Positions 24,881-32,308 of a stretch of 64,000 nucleotides of DNA are shown in pieces. The notes below the pieces were generated by a model. The model saw nothing but the letters and a program-made list of their open reading frames with translations, was not told where the DNA came from and searched no databases. Each line of letters begins with the position of its first letter. Position 1 is the stretch's first letter. The DNA is taken from NCBI RefSeq assembly GCF_002995495.1, contig NZ_PVZV01000008.1, positions 310,001 through 374,000 on the forward strand, in the 5' to 3' direction. The position numbers and the translations under genes were made by a program. The DNA is from Actinocorallia populi. GTDB lineage: Bacteria > Actinomycetota > Actinomycetes > Streptosporangiales > Streptosporangiaceae.

Positions 24881-25804
24881 TCACGTCAGGTGGGGCGCCA
24901 GGAGGCGGGCGACGTCGAGGGCGCGGCTGACCGGGGAGCGGCTCGTGCCGGGCGTCCAGTCCTCGGCCGTCCACACGTCCGACATGACGGCTTTGACGAA
25001 GCCCCAGGCCGCGACGCGGTCCAGGGGCATCGCCAGCTCGTCGGCCAGCTGCTCGACGCGGGCCGGGACCAGCGCGGTCAGGGTCTCGTCGCGGTCGTCC
25101 GGGTCCGGGTTGTGCAGGAGCGTTCCGGCGTCGTAACCGGGGTCGCCGACCAGGCCGTGCGGGTCGATCGCCAGCCACGGCTCGCGTGCGGCGCGCAGGA
25201 CGTTGTCGTGGTGCAGGTCGCCGTGCAGGACGACGCGCTCGGGCGCGGACGCGCACAGCTCGCGCATCAGGCCGCCCGCCCGCACGACGAGGTCCAGCGG
25301 CAGCGGACCGTTCTCGCCGTGCGCGGCCGCGTAGTCGTCGAACGCGCTGACCTGCGCCAGGGCGTCGGGGATCGGGCAGCCGGGCGGCGGCGGGACGTGC
25401 AGGCGCCGCATGACGGACACCAGCGCCGACGTGGCCTCGGCGTCCCGGCCGGGCACCAGGTCGCGCAGGCGGTCGCCGGGGGAGACGCGTTCCAGCAGCA
25501 GCGCGCCGCGGTCGAGGTCGGTGCGCAGCAGCCGGACCGACCCGCGCCCGTCGAAAGCGGCGAGCGCGGGTGCCTCCTCGGCGAGTGAGGTCCCGCTCGG
25601 CACGCCCAGTTTGAGCACGGCCGGTGTGCCGTCCCCGCACACCACCCGGGTGACGTAGTGGTAGGACAGCTCGTAAGGCTCCTCCACCGTCAGGTCCCAG
25701 TCGCGGGCGACGGCGTCCAGGACGGACGGCAGTTCCGCCAGCCAGCGGACACCGGCGTCGCCCCACACCTCTGCGACGGTCTCGGTGAAATCTCGGGTCA
25801 TCAT
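24881..25804 (-). CDS. Aminoglycoside 6-phosphotransferase-like kinase (APH(6)/hydroxyurea family)
   Basis: A 307-residue phosphotransferase of PF04655 type. The catalytic loop VVLHGDLHHDNVL, metal-binding AIDPHGLVGDPGYD and N-terminal LKLGVPSGTSLAEE are present. Relatives phosphorylate streptomycin or hydroxyurea-type antibiotics; others are uncharacterised, so resistance is a possibility and not shown. The start ATG (25804 or 25801) overlaps the stop of the upstream TetR gene (ATGATGA), so both are one transcriptional unit controlled by the TetR protein. Confidence 0.82.
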   Translation of the reverse strand: MMTRDFTETVAEVWGDAGVRWLAELPSVLDAVARDWDLTVEEPYELSYHYVTRVVCGDGTPAVLKLGVPSGTSLAEEAPALAAFDGRGSVRLLRTDLDRGALLLERVSPGDRLRDLVPGRDAEATSALVSVMRRLHVPPPPGCPIPDALAQVSAFDDYAAAHGENGPLPLDLVVRAGGLMRELCASAPERVVLHGDLHHDNVLRAAREPWLAIDPHGLVGDPGYDAGTLLHNPDPDDRDETLTALVPARVEQLADELAMPLDRVAAWGFVKAVMSDVWTAEDWTPGTSRSPVSRALDVARLLAPHLT

Positions 25805-26361
25805 GTCCTTCCAATGCCGTCGAGGACGGCCGTTACGGCGTGCTCGGGGAAGTCGTCCGCCACCGGGAGGCCGCGGAAGACCGCGCGGACCCAGACGGCG
25901 CCTGCCAGTAGATCGGTCAGCAGCATCGGGTCCGCGTCCGGAGAGAGCTCGCCTCGGGCGACGGCGCGCTCGAAAACGGGGCGTTCCCGTGCCAGCCGGT
26001 CGGCGAAGAAACCGCGGGTGTACTCGGCGAGCTCCGGGTTGCCGGCGGCGGCGCCGAAGGCCGCCACCGCGACGCCGGAGGCCGGAGGGGTGGTCAGCAG
26101 CCGAACCAGGACGCGGACGAGTTCGGTCAGGTCGCCGCGCAGGCTGCCGGTGTCGGGCGCGGCGAGGTCGAGCGGCGCGCCGTGGGTGAGCGCCGCACCG
26201 AGCAGCGCCGCCTTGGACGGCCACCAGCGGTAGATCGTCGTCTTGTTGACGCCCGCGCGCTCCGCGACGCCCTCCACCGTGAGGCGTTCGTAGCCGTGTT
26301 CGGCCAGCAGCTCCAAGGTCGCCTGGAAGATGGCCGCGGCGCGGCGGGGTCCCGGATCCAT
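25801..26361 (-). CDS. TetR-family regulator co-transcribed with the kinase
   Basis: A 186-residue TetR protein. HTH at about residues 8-55 (ATLELLAEHGYERLTVEGVA, AGVNKTTIYRWWPSKAALL). The C-terminal domain resembles TetR_C_33-type ligand domains. ATG 26361 lies just 12 bases from the inner edge of a 20-base palindrome, implying autorepression. The same palindrome lies 22 bases from the divergent hydrolase start. Confidence 0.87.
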   Translation of the reverse strand: MDPGPRRAAAIFQATLELLAEHGYERLTVEGVAERAGVNKTTIYRWWPSKAALLGAALTHGAPLDLAAPDTGSLRGDLTELVRVLVRLLTTPPASGVAVAAFGAAAGNPELAEYTRGFFADRLARERPVFERAVARGELSPDADPMLLTDLLAGAVWVRAVFRGLPVADDFPEHAVTAVLDGIGRT

Positions 26362-26373
26362 GCCGCCACTATA

Positions 26374-26393
26374 GCAACGCAACGTTGTGTTGC
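26374..26393. promoter_or_regulatory. TetR operator between tetR-kinase and hydrolase
   Basis: GCAACGCAACGTTGTGTTGC is palindromic over 20 bases except one symmetric pair (positions 6 and 15). Placed between two divergent starts (26361 and 26416), it would let one repressor control both directions. Confidence 0.75.
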
Positions 26394-26415
26394 ATTTTGG
26401 TCTATCGTCGAAGGC

Positions 26416-27174
26416 ATGAGCACTCCTTCGGAAGGGCCGCTGCCCGTCGTCCTCCTGCACGGCATCCGGTTGAGCGGCACCATGTGGCGGCGGGTCGCCG
26501 CCGCCGTCGCCGAGCACCGCCCGGTCGGCGTCCCCGACCTGCCCGGCCACGGACGCCGCCGCGGCGAACCGTTCACCATGGACGCGGCCGCCGACGCCGT
26601 CGCCGAGACGATCGACGGGCTCGGCGGCCGCGCGCTGGTCGCCGGCCTGTCCCTGGGCGGCTACGTCGCGATGGCGACCGCGGCCCGCCACCCCGAACGG
26701 GTCGCCGGGCTGGTCCCGATGGGCTGCACGCTGCGCCCCGAGGGGTGGGGCGCGGCCTGCTACCGGACGGTCGCGGGCCTGGCGGCCCGGTACCCCCGCT
26801 GGGCCGACCGGCTCAGCGCCGCCGCGTTCCGCCGCACGCTGCCGGGCCCGCTCGCCGACGACGTCCTGGCGGGCGGCCTGTCCTGCGAGGCCATGCCCCA
26901 GGCCGTCGCCGCGATGGAAGGATCGCGGCCGCCGGAACCCCTGGCCGCCTACGACGGCCCCGTGTGGTTCGTCAACGGCGAGAACGACCCGTTCCGCGCC
27001 CACGAACGCGAGTTCCTCCGCGCCTGCCGCGACGCCCGGCTCCTGCTCCTGCCCCGCCGAGGCCACGTCACCGCGCTCATGGAGACCGCCGAGATCACCC
27101 GCATCCTCCTGGACGCCGCGACCGCCCTCGACCGGTGTCCCGACCTCTCGACCTCCCCGCCGACCGCCCGGTGA
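26416..27174 (+). CDS. Alpha/beta hydrolase
   Basis: A 252-residue cytosolic hydrolase. The oxyanion region LLHGIRLSGTMW, nucleophile elbow GLSLGGYVAM (Ser about 80), acid in NGENDPF and histidine in RRGHVTALME form the expected triad. The substrate is unknown. It diverges from the tetR-kinase operon and probably shares its operator. The ATG at 26416 has GAAGG close by. Confidence 0.87.
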   Translation: MSTPSEGPLPVVLLHGIRLSGTMWRRVAAAVAEHRPVGVPDLPGHGRRRGEPFTMDAAADAVAETIDGLGGRALVAGLSLGGYVAMATAARHPERVAGLVPMGCTLRPEGWGAACYRTVAGLAARYPRWADRLSAAAFRRTLPGPLADDVLAGGLSCEAMPQAVAAMEGSRPPEPLAAYDGPVWFVNGENDPFRAHEREFLRACRDARLLLLPRRGHVTALMETAEITRILLDAATALDRCPDLSTSPPTAR

Positions 27175-27204
27175 GGCATCGGTCTTCGCGGGTCTGTCCC
27201 GGGT

Positions 27205-27915
27205 TCAGCGCCGTGCGTGGACGTAGGTCCTGCCGGGGACGGTGGGGCCGAGGAGTTCGGTGACGGTGACGAAGGTGTAGCCCTTGGCCTTGGCGGCGCG
27301 CAGGATGCGGGGGACGGCGGAGACGGTCGTGGGGCGGCTGTCGTGCATGAGGATGATCGCGCCGGGGCGGAGGCCGTTGACGGCGCGGCGGGCGATGGCC
27401 GAGGGGTCGCGGTGGCGCCAGTCGAGGGTGTCGACGTCCCAGAGGACCTGGGCGAGGCCGAGGCGCCGGGCCTGGGCGGCGACGCGGCGGTCGGTGGCGC
27501 CGTAGGGCGGCCGGAAGAGGGTGGGGCGCGTGCCGGTCAGCCTGGTGATGGTCCGGCGGGTGGTGGCGAGTTCCCGGTGGACGCGGGCGGACGGCAGGGC
27601 GGTCAGCCGCGGGTGGTGTTCGGTGTGGTCGCCGATCTCGTGGCCTTCGGCACGGGCGCGGGCGACCAGGCCGGGGTGGGCGCGGGCGCGGACGCCCACG
27701 ACGAAGAACGTCGCCCGGGCGCCGCTTCGGCGGAGCAGTCCGAGCAGGCGGGCGGTGCCGGGGACGGGGCCGTCATCGAAGGTCAAGGCCACGCATTTCG
27801 CTTGGGCGCAGTCCACCCGGGTCTGCGGCCGGTCGGCGGCCGCCGCGGCCGGGGGACAGGGCCAGAGCCCTGCCGCGATCCCCAGGAAGGCCGCTCCCAC
27901 GGCTCTCATCCGCAT
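27205..27915 (-). CDS. Secreted polysaccharide deacetylase (NodB domain)
   Basis: A 236-residue exported enzyme of carbohydrate esterase family 4. The signal peptide (VGAAFLGIAAGLWPCPPAAAAA) precedes the NodB domain. It has TFDDGP (metal Asp and catalytic Asp), the metal histidines in HTEHHPRL, RPPYGATD, DVDTLDW and the final LMHDSRPTT. It probably deacetylates peptidoglycan or another N-acetylated glycan outside the membrane. ATG 27915 has GAGGAG upstream. Monocistronic. Confidence 0.9.
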   Translation of the reverse strand: MRMRAVGAAFLGIAAGLWPCPPAAAAADRPQTRVDCAQAKCVALTFDDGPVPGTARLLGLLRRSGARATFFVVGVRARAHPGLVARARAEGHEIGDHTEHHPRLTALPSARVHRELATTRRTITRLTGTRPTLFRPPYGATDRRVAAQARRLGLAQVLWDVDTLDWRHRDPSAIARRAVNGLRPGAIILMHDSRPTTVSAVPRILRAAKAKGYTFVTVTELLGPTVPGRTYVHARR

Positions 27916-28035
27916 CGCGCGTCTCCTCGGAGGTGCTGATGACGGGAGCCTAACCAGACGACGCCCAATAACCGACAAGCCTGGTATATCGCCTTTCTCT
28001 TTTCCTGGATTCTTTCTGGATCCCGGCGAAGGACG

Positions 28036-28236
28036 TCACTCGGAGACGAGGGTGAGGGCCCGGTTGGGGCAGGCGACGGTGGCCCGGTCGGCCAGCGGGA
28101 GCCGGTCGGGGCCGGGGGAGGGGACCAGGATGACGACCTTGCCCTCGACGTCGTCCTGGTCGAACAGGTCGGGAGCGGTGAAGACGCACTGGCCGGCGCC
28201 CCGGCAGCGGTCCAGGTCCGCGTGCAGCCTCACCAT
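28036..28236 (-). CDS. Ferredoxin of the P450-partner type
   Basis: A 66-residue small ferredoxin. Cysteines sit in CRGAGQC and in VACPNRAL, a spacing of the single-cluster [3Fe-4S] type that serves actinomycete cytochromes P450. Its ATG (28236) lies inside the 3' end of the P450 gene, overlapping by 7 bases, so it is the dedicated electron donor of that P450. No ferredoxin reductase is encoded nearby. Confidence 0.92.
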   Translation of the reverse strand: MVRLHADLDRCRGAGQCVFTAPDLFDQDDVEGKVVILVPSPGPDRLPLADRATVACPNRALTLVSE

Positions 28237-29414
28237 GCGACGGGCAGGGCGCCGAGGCCGTAGACGAACTGGGCGGGGCGGAACGGCACGTCCTCGAGCG
28301 GGACCGCCAGGCGGAGCCCGGGAAGGCGGGCCGCCAGGGCGGTGAAGGCGACGTCCATCTCCAGCCGCGCCAGCGCCGCGCCGAGGCACTGATGCGCGCC
28401 GAACCCGAACGCCATGTGGTGGCCCTGCCTCCGGAAGGGGTCGAAGGCGTCCGGGTCGGGGAAGTGGGAGCCGTCCCGGTTGGCCGCGAAGAGCGAGATG
28501 ACGACGCCGTCGCCCGCCTCCATCGTCACCTCGTCGATGGTGACGGGCTCCGTCAGGACCCGTCCCACTCCGAACTGCACGATCGTCAGGTGCCTCAGCA
28601 GCTCCTCGGACACGGCGCCGACCCGCGAGGGGTCGGCGCACAGCGCAGCCCACTCGCCGGAGACCAGCAGCATCAGCGTGCCGAGCGCGAGCATGTTGGC
28701 GGTGGTCTCATGCCCGGCGATGAGCAGCAGACGCGCCATGGAGGCCAGCTCGTCCTCGGTCAGCCGCCCTGCGGTGACCCCGGAGGCGACCCGGCCCAGC
28801 AGATCGTCGCCGGGATCGCGGACTTTGGCCGCGACCAGGGAGGCCAGGTAGTCGCCGAGCTCCGCCATCGCCCGGCCGCCCTCCTCGACCGTCGCCGTCG
28901 TCTCCAGCATCTTCGTGGTGCGCTCCTGGAAGAAGTCGTGGTCGGCGTACGGCACGCCCAGGAGCTGGCAGATCACCCGGGAAGGGACCGGTAGGGCGAA
29001 GTCCCGGACGAGGTCGGCGGGCGGCCCGGCCTCGACCATCGCGTCCAGGAACTCCGCCACGGTCCGTTCGATGCCGGGTCGCATCGCGTTGATGCGCCGC
29101 ACCGTGAACTCCGTCGTCAGCAGCCGGCGCAACCGCCCGTGATCGGGGTCGTCCATGCGCAGGAACGACAGCAGCCCCCCGGACGGAGGCAGAGGGACGA
29201 GCTGCGGGTACCCCGGCAGGGTGTCGTCGGAACTGACCCGAGGATCGCTCAGCACCGCCCGCGCGTCGGCGTGCCGGGTCACCAGCCAGGCGACCTGCCC
29301 GCTGGGCAGCAGGACGCGCGCGGGCGGCCCCGCGCGGAACTCCGCCAGCCCCGCCGGCGGATGGAACGCGTCCTCCCGCGTCCAGGGGATCTTTGGTACT
29401 TCCAGCTGTCCCAT
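28230..29414 (-). CDS. Cytochrome P450
   Basis: A 394-residue soluble P450. Markers: I-helix oxygen-activation motif AGHETT (233-238), K-helix ELLR (271-274) and the haem loop FGFGAHQC with the cysteine ligand at 343. The middle ELGDYLASLVAAKVRDPGDDLL is typical of CYP105/107-like actinomycete enzymes. Substrate is not predictable; closeness to steroid genes makes a steroid or terpenoid possible. ATG 29414 has GAAGGCGGA upstream. An inverted repeat at 29491 is a candidate operator. Confidence 0.92.
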   Translation of the reverse strand: MGQLEVPKIPWTREDAFHPPAGLAEFRAGPPARVLLPSGQVAWLVTRHADARAVLSDPRVSSDDTLPGYPQLVPLPPSGGLLSFLRMDDPDHGRLRRLLTTEFTVRRINAMRPGIERTVAEFLDAMVEAGPPADLVRDFALPVPSRVICQLLGVPYADHDFFQERTTKMLETTATVEEGGRAMAELGDYLASLVAAKVRDPGDDLLGRVASGVTAGRLTEDELASMARLLLIAGHETTANMLALGTLMLLVSGEWAALCADPSRVGAVSEELLRHLTIVQFGVGRVLTEPVTIDEVTMEAGDGVVISLFAANRDGSHFPDPDAFDPFRRQGHHMAFGFGAHQCLGAALARLEMDVAFTALAARLPGLRLAVPLEDVPFRPAQFVYGLGALPVAW

Positions 29415-29490
29415 GCCGTCCGCCTTCCACCGAGAACGTCTCTCAGAAGGTAAGGCGGACGGTGGAAGCCATCCAGACGGCAAGAGTGAG

Positions 29491-29507
29491 ACTTTCATAT
29501 CGAAAGT
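29491..29507. promoter_or_regulatory. Inverted repeat upstream of the P450
   Basis: ACTTTC-ATATC-GAAAGT, with symmetric GTG and CAC outside the arms, 77 bases before the P450 start. No regulator gene is adjacent. The half-site resembles the CGAAAGT repeats at 16041 and 19963, but in the opposite orientation. Confidence 0.45.
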
Positions 29508-29536
29508 GCCACTAGGCGGATGGCGGAGACGGCCGC

Positions 29537-30397
29537 CTACGCGGGGAAGGCGAGTTCGGCGAAGGCTTCGAGCTGCTCCAGGTAGTGGGCGAGTGACTCG
29601 TGCTTCACGGTGAGGTTGATGTGGGTGCCGCCCGCGGCGGCGGCGGTCTCCAGGAGCTCGGTGACCCGGTGCGGTGCCTTCAGGGCGTCGACGCGGTGGC
29701 CGGGGGTGAAGACCACGCTGAAGTCCGAGGGGAGCTCCACGGAGTCGAGCATCTCGCGCATCTTCTCCGGCGACGGACCGTGGAACGACTGGGGAGCCGG
29801 GGCCCAGCCGTCGGCGAGGGTGACCGCGCGGCGCAGGGCGCGCCCGGTGTGCCCGCCGACCCACAGCGGGACCCTGGCCTGGACGGCGTGCGGGTCGACC
29901 ACCACGTCCTTGAACGAGTAGTACGGGCCCTCGTAGGACGCGACGCGGGTGGACAGGCTCGCGCGCAGGGCGCGCAGGGCGTCGTCGGCGCGGGCGCCGC
30001 GGTCCTCGAAGGGCTTGCCGAGCATGTCGAACTCGGCGGGCACGCTGCCCACGCCCAGGCCGAAGATCAGCCGTCCGCCGCTGAGGAAGTCGAGGGTGCC
30101 GTAGCGCTTGGCCAGCTCGAGCGGGTGGTAGAGGGGCAGGACCAGCACGTACGGCAGGAAGCGCAGCCGTTCGGTCTGCCCCGCCAGGAACGAGAACGTC
30201 GCGAGCGGGTCGTAGAAGCGCTCGCGCTGGGGGACGCCCTGCGGCACGGCGACGTGGTCGGGGCAGGTCATGAAGTCGAAGCCGAGCCGGTCGGCGGCCC
30301 GGGCGACCTTGACCAGTTCCGGCACTCCGGCGTGCTCCTCCCACGCGGGGCGGTTGCCGGAGAGGGCGACGATGGGGGAGCTGATGCCGACTTTCAC
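29537..30397 (-). CDS. LLM-class (F420-type) oxidoreductase
   Basis: A 286-residue luciferase-like TIM-barrel protein. GFDFMTCPDHVAVP, LVLPLYHPLELAKRYGTLDFLSGGRLIFGLGVGS and VPLWVGGHTGRALRR are typical of F420-dependent actinobacterial members. These move hydride to or from F420 on varied substrates. The GTG start overlaps the stop of the upstream NTF2-like gene by GTGA. A close relative is cut by the window end at 63413, also next to an NTF2-like gene. Confidence 0.87.
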   Translation of the reverse strand: MKVGISSPIVALSGNRPAWEEHAGVPELVKVARAADRLGFDFMTCPDHVAVPQGVPQRERFYDPLATFSFLAGQTERLRFLPYVLVLPLYHPLELAKRYGTLDFLSGGRLIFGLGVGSVPAEFDMLGKPFEDRGARADDALRALRASLSTRVASYEGPYYSFKDVVVDPHAVQARVPLWVGGHTGRALRRAVTLADGWAPAPQSFHGPSPEKMREMLDSVELPSDFSVVFTPGHRVDALKAPHRVTELLETAAAAGGTHINLTVKHESLAHYLEQLEAFAELAFPA

Positions 30398-30930
30398 GAG
30401 TCCGCCTTCCGCGAGGTGATGAGCTGCTGGAGCCGCACGAGGGGGTCCTGGTCGTCGTGCCGTCCCGAGGGGCCGTCGCCTTCCTTGGGCATGAAGCGGC
30501 CGGCGTCGGATCGGGTCCACTCGCGGACGGCCCAGCGCTCGGAGATGGCCCACCGGCCGTCCCGGTAGGTCATGTGGTCGACGAAGCGCACCCCGCTGGT
30601 GAAGTTGGCGCGGGCGCTGTGGACCGGTTCGCCCCAGTGGACGGAGGTGCCGTACGTCTCGCAGACCGCCTCGTCCCCGTGCAGCTCCACCAGGTGGTTG
30701 CCCAGGACGTGCATGGTCCCGCCGGTCCGGGCACGGGCGCGGAGCCTGGGCTCGACCCAGGCGAGGTACTCCTCGACGCTCCCGGTGAAACCGGTGTGGT
30801 GGTCGACCGCGTCGGGATGGTACGCCGAGCGCACCAGATCCATGTCGAGACGGTCGATGCCCCGGCAGTACCGCAGGACGACCTCGTGGATCTCCTGCCG
30901 GTCCGACCACTCCGAACGTTGCCGCACCAC
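30394..30930 (-). CDS. NTF2/SnoaL-like protein
   Basis: A 178-residue protein of the SnoaL_4 / NTF2 fold. QEIHEVVLRYCRGIDRLDMDLVRSAYHPDAVDHH at the N-terminus is the hallmark, with further beta strands (TMHVLGNHLVELHGDEA). Members may be isomerases, cyclases or dehydratases, or non-catalytic partners. GTG 30930 (or the adjacent GTG 30927) has GGAGGGAA upstream. Co-translated with the LLM oxidoreductase, which suggests one pathway step. Confidence 0.85.
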   Translation of the reverse strand: MVRQRSEWSDRQEIHEVVLRYCRGIDRLDMDLVRSAYHPDAVDHHTGFTGSVEEYLAWVEPRLRARARTGGTMHVLGNHLVELHGDEAVCETYGTSVHWGEPVHSARANFTSGVRFVDHMTYRDGRWAISERWAVREWTRSDAGRFMPKEGDGPSGRHDDQDPLVRLQQLITSRKADS

Positions 30931-31035
30931 GTTCTTCCCTCCGGCCCGCTGTCCTTCCGCGAAGGCTATGGAGCCCCGCCGGTCACGGGCGGCGCGGTCC
31001 CATTGGCCGGAACGATCCATACCGAGCCCGCTTCG

Positions 31036-31721
31036 GCGGCGGTGACCGTCGTCGGAGCCGGTCCGACCGGTATCGAGACCGCGGCCGAGCTGGCGGAGGC
31101 CGGCCGCGCCGTGACCCTGGTGTGCGGCGGGGTGCTCGGCCCGTACCTGCACGCCCGCGGTCGGCGTTCGGTGGCCGGGCGGCTGGCCGGGCTCGGGGTG
31201 AGCGTGCTCGAAGGCCGCGGTACGAAGGTGACCGAGGTGACCCGCGATGCCGTGCGGCTCGGTGACGGCCGCGAGCTGCCGAGCCGGGTGACCGTCTGGA
31301 CCGCCGGGTTCGGCGGCCGGACCCGGCCGCGCGCAGCGGGCTGAGCACCGACGCCCTGGGCCGCCTGCTCACGGACGAGACGCTGACCAGCGTGGACGAT
31401 GAGCGCATCGTCGCGGCCGGGGATGCGGCGGCGCCGTCGGGCCTGCCGCTGCGGATGAGCTGCCAGGCCGCGATGCCGCTGGGCGCGCGGGCCGCCGACA
31501 CGGTGCTCAGCCGGATCGCGGGCGAGCGGCCCGAGCCCCTCCACCAGTCGTTCGCCGCCCAGTGCATCAGCCTGGGCCGGCGCGCAGGCATCTTCCAGTT
31601 CGCCGACCGGTCCGACGTCGCGGTGTGGTTCACCATCGACGGCCGTCTGGGCGCCAGGCTCAAGGAGACCGTGTGCAAGGGCGTCATCGGGCACCTGGCC
31701 GACGAGGCCCGCAAGCCCGGC
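31036..31721 (+). pseudogene. Decayed FAD/NAD(P)-dependent oxidoreductase (NDH-2-like)
   Basis: The sequence begins abruptly at the second Rossmann motif (VTVVGAGPTGIETAAELAE), so the FAD-binding N-terminal third is missing. The frame reads to VTVWTAGF near 31310 and stops at 31344. The protein continues in another frame (GLSTDALGRLLTDE, DDERIVAAGDAAAPSG, LRMSCQAAMPLG, QCISLGRR) to about 31721, showing a frameshift. It then runs without a stop into a sigma-factor remnant. Intact homologs usually sit next to a SigJ-type sigma gene, which matches this remnant pair. Confidence 0.78.
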
Positions 31722-32250
31722 GTGCTCTTCACCGTCGCCTACGAGATGCTCGGATCGGCGGCCGACGCGGAGGACGTCCTCCAGGAGACCTGGCTGCGGT
31801 GGGCCGAAGATCGCCTACCGCGCCCGCCGGCACGTCGACGCCCGCCACCCGCGCCGGGCGGCCTCGGCCGGTGAGACCCGGGCGGCTCTGGAGTCGTTCC
31901 GGCGCGCGCTCGAGACCGGGGACCTGCGGGGCCTCCTCGACGTGCTCGCCCCCGAGGTCGTCTATCTGGGCGACGGCGGCGGCATCAAGCAAGCCGTTCC
32001 GCGGCCGGTCGTCGGCGCGGGCGAGGTGGCGCGCCTGCTCGCCGCCGGAATCGGCAAGGTCGGGAACGCGTTCGCCTTCGGCCCCGCCGTGGTCAACGGC
32101 AACCCGGCCCTCCTCGTCCATCTGGACGGGGAGTTCGACGGAGTCGTGGCCGTCCGCGTCGAGGACGCCCGTATCACCGGCCTCTACTTCGTCCGAAACC
32201 CGGAGAAACTCTCCCGCATCACATCCGAGACGCCGCTCACGCTGCGCTGA
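31722..32250 (+). pseudogene. Decayed SigJ-type ECF sigma factor
   Basis: The start of sigma region 2 is present (LFTVAYEMLGSAADAEDVLQ, ETWLRW) in the frame of the preceding oxidoreductase remnant. Near 31805 the homology jumps to the end of region 4 in another frame (KIAYRARRHVDARHPRRAAS), then continues through the SnoaL-like C-terminal domain (LESFRRALETGDLRGLLDVL, GDGGGIKQAVPRPVVG, YFVRNPEKLS) to 32250. About 110 residues of regions 2-4 are deleted, so it cannot act as a sigma factor. The last 102 codons form an open frame from 31942, but I doubt it is a gene. Confidence 0.78.
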
Positions 32251-32261
32251 GCCCCTGGCGA

Positions 32262-32300
32262 ACGGCGAAGGGCCCGGAAGACCTCCGGGCCCTTCGCCGT
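32262..32300. terminator. Strong bidirectional terminator
   Basis: ACGGCGAAGGGCCCGGA pairs perfectly with TCCGGGCCCTTCGCCGT (17 bases each) over a 5-base loop. It is 8 bases past the ipdC stop on the minus strand and ends the echA20-ipdABC operon. Confidence 0.88.
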
Positions 32301-32308
32301 GCGGTGGA

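Noticed and set aside
19963-29507. One common regulator for the palindromes at 19963 and 29491
   Set aside because: Half-site orientation and spacer lengths differ (GAAAGT-4-ACTTTC versus ACTTTC-5-GAAAGT), so the same protein is unlikely to bind both.
31942-32250. Separate small SnoaL-like gene
   Set aside because: Its sequence continues homology to the SigJ C-terminal domain upstream of the start, so it is the tail of a decayed sigma gene.
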